Source of the DNA: Hominimerdicola alba
GTDB lineage: Bacteria; Bacillota; Clostridia; Oscillospirales; Ruminococcaceae
Reading direction: 5' to 3'
DNA: 64,000 bases
Assembly (NCBI RefSeq): GCF_900112155.1
Contig: NZ_FOKQ01000012.1
Location: 44,555-108,554 of the forward strand
The notes beneath the pieces are model-generated. The model worked only from the letters and a program-made list of their open reading frames with translations, searched no databases and was not told where the DNA came from. Each line of letters opens with the position of its first letter. The stretch's first letter is position 1. Shown here one piece after another: positions 26,231 through 34,383 of this stretch. A program made the position numbers and the translations under genes.

Positions 26231-26287
26231 TTGCTGCCGTGGGTCAAAAAATATGCACAGGCAGAAAACGCCTGCTCACGGCAGCAA
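26231..26287 (-). promoter_or_regulatory. Long leader hairpin upstream of mgtE
   Basis: In the mgtE leader RNA, TTGCTGCCGTG (26287-26277) and CACGGCAGCAA (26241-26231) form a perfect 11-bp stem. Inside it, CAGGC/GCCTG (26274-26270 and 26262-26258) form a second hairpin followed by a U-rich stretch. The stem overlaps the second half of the leader ORF, so ribosome position would decide whether it forms. Confidence 0.7.
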
Positions 26288-26318
26288 AGCACGTTCGGCA
26301 ATTATCGGCATCGTCCAC
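26244..26318 (-). CDS. Candidate regulatory leader peptide of mgtE (24 residues)
   Basis: A GTG-started ORF in the mgtE leader has AAGGAG 9 bases upstream, a better ribosome site than many genes here. The 24-residue peptide begins MDDADNC, with three Asp in the first five residues, and ends RRFLPVHIF before TGA. Acidic N termini are known to make ribosomes fall off at low Mg2+ (intrinsic ribosome destabilization, the basis of MgtL sensing in Salmonella). The ORF runs through the 5' arm of the leader hairpin, and its stop codon falls in the loop. The same frame also extends up to an ATG at 26336, which lacks a ribosome site. No M-box was recognised. Function is inferred from layout only. Confidence 0.5.
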   Translation of the reverse strand: MDDADNCRTCFAAVSRRFLPVHIF

Positions 26319-26395
26319 TTGTACACACTCCTTCATATAATATAGTATTTGCTCCCATTCGGGAGGACTTTTGCGCTTATCGCACATACATATTT

Positions 26396-26424
26396 ATTAT
26401 ACGCCGAAATTGTATTTTTGTCAA
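26396..26424 (-). promoter_or_regulatory. Promoter of mgtE
   Basis: Minus strand: TTGACA (26424-26419), 17-base spacer, TATAAT (26401-26396), exact consensus. It predicts an untranslated leader of about 235 bases. A small CTCCC/GGGAG hairpin lies near its 5' end (26352-26366). Confidence 0.88.
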
Positions 26425-26599
26425 TGAATTACAGTAAATTGTACCGAAATTTTAACCTTTTGAAACATACTTTACCTGACATCGGGTGTACAGAAGTGGG
26501 TTAAATGGCGTATCAATGGGATTATCCGCCTTTGTGATAAGTATGAAAAATTATTGGCAGATTAGTTACAATTTGTATAAAAATTTTGGGCGTGGACTC

Positions 26600-26628
26600 T
26601 TGTACTTTTTTATGGATTATGCTATAAT
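26600..26628 (+). promoter_or_regulatory. Promoter of the cdaA-cdaR operon
   Basis: TTGTAC (26600-26605), 17-base spacer, TATAAT (26623-26628), about 48 bases before the cdaA start. Confidence 0.8.
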
Positions 26629-26675
26629 ATTAAAGAATGTAGAGTTCATTTACTTTTTTGCAAAGGGTGTGGAAT

Positions 26676-27557
26676 ATGCTTCAGACAATACAAGAGACCT
26701 TGAATTCAATATGGGGCGTGTTTCTCAATATACGTATTAACGATATTGTTGACATAATCATACTTTATTTTCTTATATACAACGGCATCAAGCTTATCCG
26801 TGAGACAAGGGCACAGCAGCTGACAAAAGGTATCGCAGTGCTGCTTGCCTGCTACGCCATAGCTTATCTGTTCAATCTGAACACTATTCGTTTTCTGCTG
26901 AAACTGTGTTTTCAGTGGGGCTTTCTTGCTCTTATCATACTTTTCCAGCCGGAGCTTCGGCGTATGCTGGAAAAAGTCGGACGAACAAAGATCGCGGAGC
27001 TCAGTTTTCTGAATCCGCAGGACGCTACCTCGGACGAGATGAAGTGGAGCAGTGCCATAGACGCTATCTGCGATGCGGCACAGAATCTTTCATCAAGCAA
27101 GACAGGTGCGCTGATAATCTGTGAGCGCAAGACAAAGCTGGGCGAACAGATAGCTACGGGTACAGTGCTGAACTGTACACCATCTGTTGCTGTATTCGGA
27201 AATATCTTTTACCCCAATACCCCGCTGCATGACGGCGCGGTGATAGTCAGGGACGGTATTATACTTGCGGCGGGCTGTTTTCTGCCAAGGCCGCAGAAAG
27301 ACGAGCTGATAAACAAGCAGCTGGGTTCAAGACACAGAGCTGCTATCGGCATGAGCGAGAACTCGGACGCACTGGTAATAGTTGTATCTGAGGAAACAGG
27401 CGCTATATCGGTGGCTGAAAACGGCGAGCTTACCAGGGGATATTCAAAGGAATCCCTGAAAAAGCTGCTGACTTCCTCGCTGATAACCGATAAGGAAAGC
27501 AGTTCGGGCAAAGAAAAATCTTTAGCAGGAAGGGTGTTCTCAAGATGGAAGAAGTAA
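26676..27557 (+). CDS. cdaA: Diadenylate cyclase CdaA
   Basis: Makes the second messenger c-di-AMP from two ATP. The 293-residue protein has three N-terminal membrane helices (about 15-85) followed by the DAC domain with both catalytic motifs, LHDGAVIV and SRHRAAIG. It controls cell-wall and K+/osmolyte homeostasis in Firmicutes. The ATG at 26676 has AAAGGGTG upstream; a TTG further upstream overlaps that site. It overlaps cdaR by 13 bases, the standard arrangement for the pair. Confidence 0.97.
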   Translation: MLQTIQETLNSIWGVFLNIRINDIVDIIILYFLIYNGIKLIRETRAQQLTKGIAVLLACYAIAYLFNLNTIRFLLKLCFQWGFLALIILFQPELRRMLEKVGRTKIAELSFLNPQDATSDEMKWSSAIDAICDAAQNLSSSKTGALIICERKTKLGEQIATGTVLNCTPSVAVFGNIFYPNTPLHDGAVIVRDGIILAAGCFLPRPQKDELINKQLGSRHRAAIGMSENSDALVIVVSEETGAISVAENGELTRGYSKESLKKLLTSSLITDKESSSGKEKSLAGRVFSRWKK

Positions 27558-28888
27558 AAGAAAACACCAAGAACACTCCGATATCCAAAAAGATAAAGAA
27601 CATCAAGGACAAGGGTACAGACTTTTCCCTGAGAATACTGGCTTTCATCATCGCGGTGATAAGCTGGTTCATAATGTCCATAACTCAGTTCCCGACGATA
27701 AATAAGACGATCTCTGGAGTTCATGTTGATTTCAATATGGACGGCACGGCGGCTGAGGAAAAAGGTCTGGAGGCGCTGAATTACAAGGATATCACTGTTG
27801 ATGTTGAGATCAAGGGCATGAACTACGAGATAGGAACATATACGGAAAACGATCTTAGCGCCACGGTGAATCTTAAAGATGTTACCAAAGAAGGCACTTA
27901 CCTGCTGGATATCGATGTGAGGAGCAATCATACCACGGACAGATGCACGATAGTTTCGGTGACCCCCGACACCATTGAAGTGGATTTTGACAGGATGACC
28001 CAGAAGACTCTCAAGGTAGATGCGGAAGCTCCGCTGGTTTCGGCGGAAGAAGGCTACACTCTTAACAAGACCTCAGTGACACCTGAGGAAATAACTATCA
28101 GCGGTCCAAAAAACGAGCTTGACAAGATAGACAGAGTATCGGCAAGGATATCGAAATCCAAAAAACTTTCGGAGAATTCTCCGATGCAGGCTGAGGAACT
28201 GGTATTCTATGATGCTGACAGCAACAAGCTGGACAGCTCTAAGTTCACTGCAAACAGCGCTTCCGACTACATCGTACAGTTCGAGATATACAAAAAGAAA
28301 GTGCTGAACCTGTCGGTAAATATCACAGGTGCGCCTGATGGATTTGATGTATCTTCGCTGCCTATGAAGCTTTCGGAAGACAAGATCTCGGTGATAACGC
28401 CCCATCTGGACGATCCCGATGAGGAAGATCTCGAACTTGGTGATATCCCACTGAGCAGCATCGACCTCAAAAGGACATTCTCATTCAAGATCCCTCAGAA
28501 AAATAAGGGCGAGGTCAATATGAGCGGTACTGATTCCGTAATCGTAAGCTTCGACAAAGAGGGTTACAGCTCAGCAACATTCACCCTTGATTCGGATAAC
28601 ATAGAACTCGTGGGTACGCCTATGGTATTCACCAGCGAGATCGACAACGAGAAGCTGCCGAACGTGGTGCTTTACGGTCCCAAAGAGGTGATCGAGAGCC
28701 TTACTGACGATGATATCCGTGCTAAGGTATCACTCAGCGATATCAAGGAAGTAGGTTCTTACACCAAGGAAGCAACTATTTACGCAGAGGGCAAGAAGAA
28801 CGTCTGGTGCTTCGGCACAAACGAGGTACAGATCACAGTATCCAAGCCAAAGACAGACGATAGCAGTTCTGACTCTGAGCTCTCATAA
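27545..28888 (+). CDS. cdaR: CdaA regulatory protein (YbbR-domain)
   Basis: A 447-residue extracytoplasmic regulator of CdaA: one membrane helix near residues 28-48 (LRILAFIIAVISWFIMS), then four YbbR repeats of about 80-90 residues, each with a hydrophobic strand and a final VxVxGP/VxVxF-like strand. The C terminus is Ser/Asp-rich. The start overlaps the end of cdaA. It is followed by a terminator that also carries the ribosome site of the next gene. Confidence 0.93.
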   Translation: MEEVKENTKNTPISKKIKNIKDKGTDFSLRILAFIIAVISWFIMSITQFPTINKTISGVHVDFNMDGTAAEEKGLEALNYKDITVDVEIKGMNYEIGTYTENDLSATVNLKDVTKEGTYLLDIDVRSNHTTDRCTIVSVTPDTIEVDFDRMTQKTLKVDAEAPLVSAEEGYTLNKTSVTPEEITISGPKNELDKIDRVSARISKSKKLSENSPMQAEELVFYDADSNKLDSSKFTANSASDYIVQFEIYKKKVLNLSVNITGAPDGFDVSSLPMKLSEDKISVITPHLDDPDEEDLELGDIPLSSIDLKRTFSFKIPQKNKGEVNMSGTDSVIVSFDKEGYSSATFTLDSDNIELVGTPMVFTSEIDNEKLPNVVLYGPKEVIESLTDDDIRAKVSLSDIKEVGSYTKEATIYAEGKKNVWCFGTNEVQITVSKPKTDDSSSDSELS

Positions 28889-28901
28889 AAAAATTATAAA
28901 C

Positions 28902-28937
28902 AGCGGTTCGGCGCGGAAGATGTCGGACCGCTTTTTT
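28902..28937 (+). terminator. Terminator after cdaR
   Basis: AGCGGTTCG (28902-28910) pairs with CGGACCGCT (28924-28932), one G-U pair, followed by T (28932-28937). The next gene's GGAGG directly follows, so some read-through is likely. Confidence 0.75.
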
Positions 28938-28949
28938 GGAGGTACAGCA

Positions 28950-30539
28950 ATGCCTGTTATTGTAAATCAGATAAGTTCCGCACTGAGTACGGATGAAAAA
29001 AGTGTCATTGAAACGGCAAGGAAAAAGCTGGGAATAAACTCATCTGCCATACGCGGAGCGCATATATACAAGACCTCTCTTGATGCGAGAAAGAGGGAGA
29101 ATATCCACTATGTACATTCGGTGATATTCACACTTGGCAGCAGTGATGAGGAGAAGCGTCTTGCCGAGAAGGACAACTCTTTCACCTATGCTGCGCCTGC
29201 GGGATTCTCGCCTGTGATATCAAAAAACAAGGTCAAGGGACGTGTAGTCATCGCAGGATTCGGTCCTGCTGGAATGTTCTGCGGGCTGGCGCTGGCTGAA
29301 CAGGGATATCGCCCTATTATACTGGAACGCGGCGAATGCATCGAAGACCGTGTTGCTTCGGTGGAAAGTTTCATGAGCACGGGTATACTCAATGAGGAAT
29401 CCAACATACAGTTCGGTGAGGGCGGCGCAGGAACTTTCTCGGACGGGAAACTCACGACCCGCATAAAAGACCCGCTTTGCAGATACGTGCTAGAGAGAAT
29501 GGTGGGATTCGGCGCCCCCGAAGAGATACTTACAAAGGCAAAACCCCACATCGGCACGGACAGATTGAGGGGTGTTGTTAAGGCGATAAGGGAACGAATT
29601 ATCGAACTTGGGGGCGAGATAAGGTTCGGGACGATGCTGGAAGATATCGAGCTGAACGGCAGACAGGCTGAGGCTGTACGCTTCAACGGAGGTCGTGAGG
29701 AAGTCTCTGCGGTGGTGCTGGCGATTGGTCATTCGGCACGAAATACCTTTGAGATGCTCCACAGAAAAGGAATTTTTCTTGAAGCCAAGCCTTTCTCCGT
29801 TGGAGCAAGGATAGAGCACAGGCAGACCGAAGTAGACAAAAGTCTTTACGGCGAGTACGCAGGAAGCCCCATGCTGCCCAAGGGTGAATATCAGCTTTCT
29901 CACCGCGTCGGAAGCGGTCGTGCGGCATATACTTTCTGTATGTGCCCCGGCGGTACGGTGGTGCCTGCGGCTTCGGAGAACGGCGGAACTGTCACAAACG
30001 GAATGAGCGTGTTCGCCCGTGACGGTAAAAATGCCAATTCGGCGCTGGTGGTATCGGTAACTCCCGATGATTTCGGCAGCAAGCCTTTGGACGGTATGTA
30101 CTTCGCGCGGGAGATAGAGCAGAAAGCTTACAGATGTGCGGGCAGCTATAAGGCTTGCGCTTCCAGCGTAAAGGGATTCCTTGATGGCAGAGCTGACCTT
30201 GACACGGATATCGAGCCCAGCTATTCTCTGGGTATAACTGCGGTGGATTATGAAAAGATATTCCCGAAGCAGGTGACTGACATGATGCGCACGGGACTGA
30301 AAGTATTTTCACGTAAAATGAAGTGCTTCGGTGACGGCAAGGCACTGCTGTGCGCACCGGAAACCAGGACAAGTTCACCGGTCAGGATAACAAGAAACGG
30401 CGAAAGCATGACTTCCCTTTCCTGCGATAATCTCTATCCCTGTGGCGAGGGTGCGGGTTATGCGGGCGGAATAATGAGCGCGGCGGTAGATGGTCTCAAC
30501 ACTGCGCTGAAGATAATGGCTGAGATAGCACCTGATTAA
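28950..30539 (+). CDS. FAD-dependent oxidoreductase (COG2509 type)
   Basis: A 529-residue soluble flavoprotein with an N-terminal helical region of about 95 residues, the dinucleotide-binding loop VVIAGFGPAGMFCGLALAE (about 100-118), a FAD-family ILERG strand end, the GGAGTFSDGKLTTR motif and a C-terminal FAD motif (NLYPCGEGAGYAGGIMSAAVDG). This is the uncharacterised dehydrogenase group COG2509, widespread in Clostridia; the substrate is unknown. Start at 28950, with GGAGG 8 bases upstream. It is followed after 10 bases by the HD phosphohydrolase gene. Confidence 0.9.
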   Translation: MPVIVNQISSALSTDEKSVIETARKKLGINSSAIRGAHIYKTSLDARKRENIHYVHSVIFTLGSSDEEKRLAEKDNSFTYAAPAGFSPVISKNKVKGRVVIAGFGPAGMFCGLALAEQGYRPIILERGECIEDRVASVESFMSTGILNEESNIQFGEGGAGTFSDGKLTTRIKDPLCRYVLERMVGFGAPEEILTKAKPHIGTDRLRGVVKAIRERIIELGGEIRFGTMLEDIELNGRQAEAVRFNGGREEVSAVVLAIGHSARNTFEMLHRKGIFLEAKPFSVGARIEHRQTEVDKSLYGEYAGSPMLPKGEYQLSHRVGSGRAAYTFCMCPGGTVVPAASENGGTVTNGMSVFARDGKNANSALVVSVTPDDFGSKPLDGMYFAREIEQKAYRCAGSYKACASSVKGFLDGRADLDTDIEPSYSLGITAVDYEKIFPKQVTDMMRTGLKVFSRKMKCFGDGKALLCAPETRTSSPVRITRNGESMTSLSCDNLYPCGEGAGYAGGIMSAAVDGLNTALKIMAEIAPD

Positions 30540-30549
30540 CGGAGGCATA

Positions 30550-31107
30550 ATGGCACCAAAAGAATATCTGAAAATACTGCACACCGCAGAAAAATTGAAA
30601 GACACCACAAGGCACTGCACAACTTCAGGCAGACGTATCGAAAGTGTGGCAGAACACAGTTGGCGACTAGCACTTATGTCAATAATGCTTCGGGGAGAAT
30701 TTCCCGAAGCCGACATAAACAAGCTGACCGCCATGTGTATAATACACGACCTTGGCGAATGTTTTACAGGTGACATACCCACATTCATTAAGACTGACAA
30801 AGACCGTGAAACCGAGGACAGACTTCTGTCAAAATGGCTCGATTCTCTGCCTGTTGATATTTCTTGTGAATTCAAAGCATTATATCAAGAAATGGAAGAA
30901 CAGAAAACAGTTGAAGCAAAACTGTTCAAGGCACTTGACAAGCTTGAAGCCCTTATACAGCACAACGAATCGCCGCTTGACACATGGTCTGAAAATGAAC
31001 GCGAATTAAATCTTACTTATGGAACAGATGCGACGGCTTTCTCTGAATGGCTGACCGAACTCAGAAAAGAGATACTTGACGAAACTCTTGATAAACTCAG
31101 AAAATAA
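30550..31107 (+). CDS. HD-domain phosphohydrolase (YfbR/HDDC2-like)
   Basis: A 185-residue protein with the metal-binding HD motif: H in AEHSWRLAL (about 36), HD in IIHDLGECF (about 63-64) and the distal D in KALDKLEALIQHNE (about 132). Related proteins are 5'-deoxynucleotidases acting on dNMPs. GGAGG precedes the ATG. It is co-transcribed with the FAD enzyme and followed by a terminator. A nucleotide-pool function is likely but not proven by sequence. Confidence 0.85.
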   Translation: MAPKEYLKILHTAEKLKDTTRHCTTSGRRIESVAEHSWRLALMSIMLRGEFPEADINKLTAMCIIHDLGECFTGDIPTFIKTDKDRETEDRLLSKWLDSLPVDISCEFKALYQEMEEQKTVEAKLFKALDKLEALIQHNESPLDTWSENERELNLTYGTDATAFSEWLTELRKEILDETLDKLRK

Positions 31108-31110
31108 AAA

Positions 31111-31142
31111 CGGCGGGGCATAACTGCTCCGCCGCGGGTTTT
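31111..31142 (+). terminator. Terminator after the HD-domain gene
   Basis: CGGCGGGGC (31111-31119) pairs with GCTCCGCCG (31126-31134), followed by CGGGTTTT. Confidence 0.75.
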
Positions 31143-31150
31143 ATTGGTCA

Positions 31151-31528
31151 TTAGTCCACAAGACCTTTTTCTTTTATAAACTTCTTGATTGCCGCATAGG
31201 TCTCATCGCTGAGGATATGTTCAACGCGGCAGGCATCCTTGGAAGCAGTAGCTTCGCTTACGCCCAGTGAAACAAACAGCTTGGAAAACAGCTTATGGCG
31301 CTCATACATTTTTTCAGCTATCTCCATACCTTTATCTGTAAGTGTGATGTAGCCGTCCTTATCAACTGAAATATATCCGTTCTCGCGAAGATTTTTCATG
31401 GCAATGCTGACGCTGGGCTTGGAAAATTCAAGCTCGTTTACTATATCGATGCTTCTTACATCGCCCTTACGTTCACTGATCATGAGTATGCTTTCAAGAT
31501 AATTTTCGGCAGATTCCTGTATTTTCAA
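31151..31528 (-). CDS. DtxR/MntR-family metal-dependent repressor
   Basis: A 125-residue regulator with a winged helix (about 5-62; NYLESILMISERKGDVRSID, LEFSKPSVSIAMKNL, GYITLTDKG) and a metal-binding dimerisation domain (HKLFSKLFVSLGVSE, DACRVEHILSDET), the latter with a Cys and His pair at the usual positions. It lacks the SH3-like third domain, as in MntR. A TTG start at 31528 is chosen because GGAGG lies 7 bases upstream. Mn2+ or Fe2+ is the expected ligand; no obvious target transporter lies next to it. Confidence 0.88.
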   Translation of the reverse strand: MKIQESAENYLESILMISERKGDVRSIDIVNELEFSKPSVSIAMKNLRENGYISVDKDGYITLTDKGMEIAEKMYERHKLFSKLFVSLGVSEATASKDACRVEHILSDETYAAIKKFIKEKGLVD

Positions 31529-31562
31529 AGCTGCACCTCCGTTGTAATTAATTATATCATAT

Positions 31563-31591
31563 ATAATAACATATTTTTTCGATTTTTGCAA
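31563..31591 (-). promoter_or_regulatory. Promoter of the DtxR/MntR-family gene
   Basis: Minus strand: TTGCAA (31591-31586), 17-base spacer, TATTAT (31568-31563). An AT-rich near-palindrome follows (31545-31565) and could be an autoregulatory site. Confidence 0.6.
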
Positions 31592-31653
31592 GTGGTACAA
31601 AAGAAATATTTGGCAGCTGTACGGCTGTCACAAAAAAAGTAAGGAGAAAAACC

Positions 31654-32439
31654 ATGGCATATCCGATACTGCTGATTCACGGTATGGGTTTTCGTGACAG
31701 CAAAGTTATCAATTACTGGGGCAGAGTTCCAAAAATGCTGAAAAAGGCAGGCTTTGATGTTTACTACGGCGGACAGGACAGCAACGGCACTACCGAATCA
31801 AACGGGAAAGTCATCGCGGACAAGATAGAAGAGATTGTCCGTAAAACAAACTGCGGCAAGGTAAATATCATCGCACATTCAAAGGGCGGAATGGACGCTA
31901 GGTATGCGATTTCCACCCTTGGCATGGGTAAATATGTTGCAACTCTGACTACCCTTTCAACGCCGCATCACGGTTCTCTGACCGTTGACAGACTGATGAA
32001 ACTTCCCGATATTGCCGTGAGGTTCGTGGCGAAATGTTCTGATATATGGCTTAAGATCCTCGGAGACAAGCACCCTGATGCTTACCTCGTTTTTCACTCT
32101 TTCACAACGGCTGGGGCTGAAAGGTTCAATCGTGAAAACCCAGATGACCCGAATGTGGTCTACCGAAGCTATGCTTTCGTCATGAAAAATGCACTCAGCG
32201 ATATCTTCATGTGGCTGCCATACTTGGTGGTCAAACATTTCGAGGGTGAAAACGACGGTCTGCTTGCGCCCCGCGGGGTAATGTGGGGCAAGTTCATGGG
32301 GATAAAGCGAAGCAGTTCTTTCCGCGGGATATCTCACTGTGACGAGATCGATATGCGAAGAATGAGATTCTCGAAGAAAAAGAATGGCATATCGGATATA
32401 CTCGATGTTTACAGGGAGATCACGGGATTTCTGCCATAA
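31654..32439 (+). CDS. Alpha/beta-hydrolase lipase
   Basis: A 261-residue lipase-like esterase: oxyanion region ILLIHGMGFRDSK near the start, nucleophile Ser in IIAHSKGGMDARYA (about 77), Asp in GENDGLLAP (about 205) and His in FRGISHCDEID (about 232). The order matches bacterial triacylglycerol lipases; there is no signal peptide, so it is probably intracellular. AAGGAG precedes the ATG. The adjacent genes are on the opposite strand. Confidence 0.85.
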   Translation: MAYPILLIHGMGFRDSKVINYWGRVPKMLKKAGFDVYYGGQDSNGTTESNGKVIADKIEEIVRKTNCGKVNIIAHSKGGMDARYAISTLGMGKYVATLTTLSTPHHGSLTVDRLMKLPDIAVRFVAKCSDIWLKILGDKHPDAYLVFHSFTTAGAERFNRENPDDPNVVYRSYAFVMKNALSDIFMWLPYLVVKHFEGENDGLLAPRGVMWGKFMGIKRSSSFRGISHCDEIDMRRMRFSKKKNGISDILDVYREITGFLP

Positions 32440-32487
32440 AAAATGCGGGAGATAAACGCACTTTAACAGTACGGATATCTCCCGCAT
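32437..32487 (-). terminator. Terminator of the XRE-small membrane protein unit
   Basis: ATGCGGGAGATA (32443-32454) and TATCTCCCGCAT (32476-32487) form a perfect 12-bp stem. On the minus strand the stem is followed by TTTTTTAT, so it terminates the minus-strand gene ending at 32506; it also touches the lipase stop codon. Confidence 0.85.
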
Positions 32488-32505
32488 ACTATATTAATAA
32501 GAAAC

Positions 32506-32760
32506 TCATGCTTTACGAATTGCTGCGGTGAACATTTTTACAGAACGGATAAGCATTGTAATACCAATAACAGCACAAACCGAGCCAAGAGCGATAGAGC
32601 GTCTCAGGATATAGATGCCCGCTGCTGTAACAAGTATACTTACTGCAAGGCAGAGCATGAAAAATCCTGCGCGAAGGATAAGCCTTATGGGGCGAGGTAC
32701 ATATCTGCTGTTTAGAAAACCTGCTACAAACTCTTCTGCTATATCAATGATGAAATCCAT
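32506..32760 (-). CDS. Small membrane protein downstream of XRE regulator
   Basis: An 84-residue protein with an amphipathic N terminus (DFIIDIAEEFVAGFL), an Arg/Pro turn (RYVPRPIR) and two hydrophobic helices (about 28-48 and 54-74). No family recognised. ATG at 32760 follows AGGAGG by 8 bases. It starts 25 bases after the XRE gene stop and shares its terminator, so the pair is an operon. It may be a membrane effector controlled by the regulator. Confidence 0.8.
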   Translation of the reverse strand: MDFIIDIAEEFVAGFLNSRYVPRPIRLILRAGFFMLCLAVSILVTAAGIYILRRSIALGSVCAVIGITMLIRSVKMFTAAIRKA

Positions 32761-32785
32761 AAAGTTGTCCTCCTTTATCTTTTTT

Positions 32786-33313
32786 TCAGATAAGACTGCT
32801 GTAATAAGCACTGAGCTTCGCAGCAGCTTTTTTTATCAGCTGTTCAGCCTTGTCGTGGGCGTTTATATCTGCAAATATGCCCTGTGATGAGAGCTCCTGT
32901 GCCTGCTTGGCGAGTTCTACGGCGCGCTGAAATGCAGATATATCATCATTTTCTGTAAGCTGTTCCGCAAGGTGCAGGCAGGCTCTTGCTTTAAGGGCGG
33001 TGAACTCGTCGATGTATCCGTGTGGCGGCTCGGCCTTTACTATCTCCTCATAAACGCCTGCGGCGTAGAGGTTTCGCAGTTCGATATATCCCATCATTCC
33101 GGCATCTGCCGCAGGGGTAGTATCGTAGGCTTCAAGCTGTATATCAAGCACTTTGCAGAGATATTCAAGGGTCTTCACCGAGGGCATCGCACTGCCGCTC
33201 TCTATCTGGCTGAGCATATTTCTGGTTATGAAATCGCCCACCACTTCATTCTGTGTCATTTTCTTGGCGAGGCGGGCTTCCTTTATAATACGTCCTATAT
33301 TTTTAGCATCCAT
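32786..33313 (-). CDS. XRE-family transcriptional regulator
   Basis: A 175-residue regulator with an N-terminal helix-turn-helix (residues 5-60; IGRIIKEARLAKKMTQNEVV, ITRNMLSQIESGSAMPSVKT) and a C-terminal helical domain of about 100 residues with TPR-like helices (ALKARACLHLAEQL, AFQRAVELAKQAQEL). AGGAGG precedes the ATG. It is divergent from the NfeD/flotillin operon, and both promoters are surrounded by ATTTAC/GTAAAT boxes, so it probably regulates both units including itself. Confidence 0.88.
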   Translation of the reverse strand: MDAKNIGRIIKEARLAKKMTQNEVVGDFITRNMLSQIESGSAMPSVKTLEYLCKVLDIQLEAYDTTPAADAGMMGYIELRNLYAAGVYEEIVKAEPPHGYIDEFTALKARACLHLAEQLTENDDISAFQRAVELAKQAQELSSQGIFADINAHDKAEQLIKKAAAKLSAYYSSLI

Positions 33314-33351
33314 TTGTTAACCTCCTTTACGTGTCAATTCGATTTACATAT

Positions 33352-33380
33352 ACTATATCACACTTTTCAAGAAATTGCAA
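33352..33380 (-). promoter_or_regulatory. Promoter of the XRE unit
   Basis: Minus strand: TTGCAA (33380-33375), 17-base spacer, TATAGT (33357-33352). Confidence 0.65.
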
Positions 33381-33526
33381 GAGCTTCACGAAAAATTAAC
33401 ATTTATATTTACCCGTTTGGGATATATCATTTACGAAAAAGGTAAATGCAGAATGATTTTTTATTATTATAATAGTATTATATATAACAATAGGTCAATT
33501 TCGTAAAAATTTTTTTGAAAAACCTC

Positions 33527-33555
33527 TTGACAAAGTAAATCGTTTGGTGTATAAT
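33527..33555 (+). promoter_or_regulatory. Promoter of the NfeD/flotillin unit
   Basis: TTGACA (33527-33532), 17-base spacer with a GTAAAT box, TATAAT (33550-33555). Exact consensus, so strong repression would be needed to keep it off. Confidence 0.85.
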
Positions 33556-33609
33556 TAGGTAAATTAAATTTACAGCACATATTTACCTACGTAAAAGGAG
33601 GCGGGAAAT

Positions 33610-34362
33610 ATGATGGAAAGATTTGATATCTGGTGGAACGGGCTCAGCGGACTGCTGAAAGTGCTTTACTGCATCGCCTTCCCATCAACAATGCTGCTGA
33701 TACTGCAGACCCTGCTGGCAATGTTCGGTATGCACCACGGCGGGCACGATGTAAGTGATACTTCCGGATTGGATATGCACACAGATGTGGGTGGTCACGG
33801 TTTCGATATAGGACACGGCGCACCTCATGATATAGGCGGACACCACGGGTTCGATATCCACGGCGGTCATCATGATATCGATGTACATCACGATATCGAT
33901 GCACATCACGACGGCGACTTCCATGATCATTCTTACAATGACAGTGTGACAGACACCTCGATGCACTTCTTCACTTTACAGACGATAGTTGCTTTCCTGA
34001 CGGTATTCAGCTGGTCGTCCATAGTGCTGGTAGGTTCAAAGGTACCCAGCATCGCGGCACTGCCGGTGGGAATACTGCTTGGTCTGGGAACGATGGTACT
34101 GGTAGCAAAGATGGTACAGCTTTCAATGAGACTTGCTGAAAACGGCACAGTAGACCTGAGAAATGCCATAGGCGAAAGTGCAACGGTCTATATCCCCTGT
34201 CCGCCGAAAAATCAGGGTATGGGCAAGATAACCATGACGCTTCAGGGTCAGATGATGGAGCTGGGAGCTTTCAACGAGGGCGAAGAGATGCTGAAAACAG
34301 GCACCAAGGTAGTTGTGGTAGACGTTCGCGGGGACGATGTGATAGTAGAAAAAGACGCTTAA
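33610..34362 (+). CDS. NfeD-like membrane protein with His/Asp-rich segment
   Basis: A 250-residue protein: a membrane helix at about 15-38, then a segment of about 75 residues (40-115) made mostly of His, Asp and Gly (HHGFDIHGGHHDIDVHHD and similar, more than 20 His), two further helices (about 120-180) and a C-terminal OB-like NfeD domain (GESATVYIPCPPKNQGMG, VVVVDVRGDDVIVEKDA). NfeD proteins partner flotillins; a flotillin gene lies 2.7 kb downstream in the same direction. The His-rich part predicts binding of Zn2+, Ni2+ or similar metals outside the membrane. AGGAGG is 8 bases before the first ATG. First gene of the operon controlled by the ATTTAC boxes. Confidence 0.85.
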   Translation: MMERFDIWWNGLSGLLKVLYCIAFPSTMLLILQTLLAMFGMHHGGHDVSDTSGLDMHTDVGGHGFDIGHGAPHDIGGHHGFDIHGGHHDIDVHHDIDAHHDGDFHDHSYNDSVTDTSMHFFTLQTIVAFLTVFSWSSIVLVGSKVPSIAALPVGILLGLGTMVLVAKMVQLSMRLAENGTVDLRNAIGESATVYIPCPPKNQGMGKITMTLQGQMMELGAFNEGEEMLKTGTKVVVVDVRGDDVIVEKDA

Positions 34363-34383
34363 TAGATCCGGGAGGTGCGGAAT

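Larger units (their letters stand above)
33342..33596. promoter_or_regulatory. Cluster of ATTTAC/GTAAAT boxes between divergent promoters
   Basis: The box ATTTAC or its complement GTAAAT occurs at 33342, 33407, 33429, 33442, 33535, 33559, 33568 and 33581, with a near-copy GTAAAA at 33591. Pairs form inverted repeats at 33429-33447 and 33559-33573. One box adjoins the minus-strand -10, one lies inside the plus-strand spacer and two flank its transcription start. This is the layout of a repressor operator set. Confidence 0.7.

Noticed and set aside
26154..26424. M-box riboswitch before mgtE
   Set aside because: The conserved M-box core words could not be found on the minus strand; the visible structure is a different long stem with an overlapping ORF.
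33685..33966. Minus-strand frames in the NfeD gene rich in Met, Val and Tyr
   Set aside because: They are mirror images of the His/Asp codon repeats on the plus strand.
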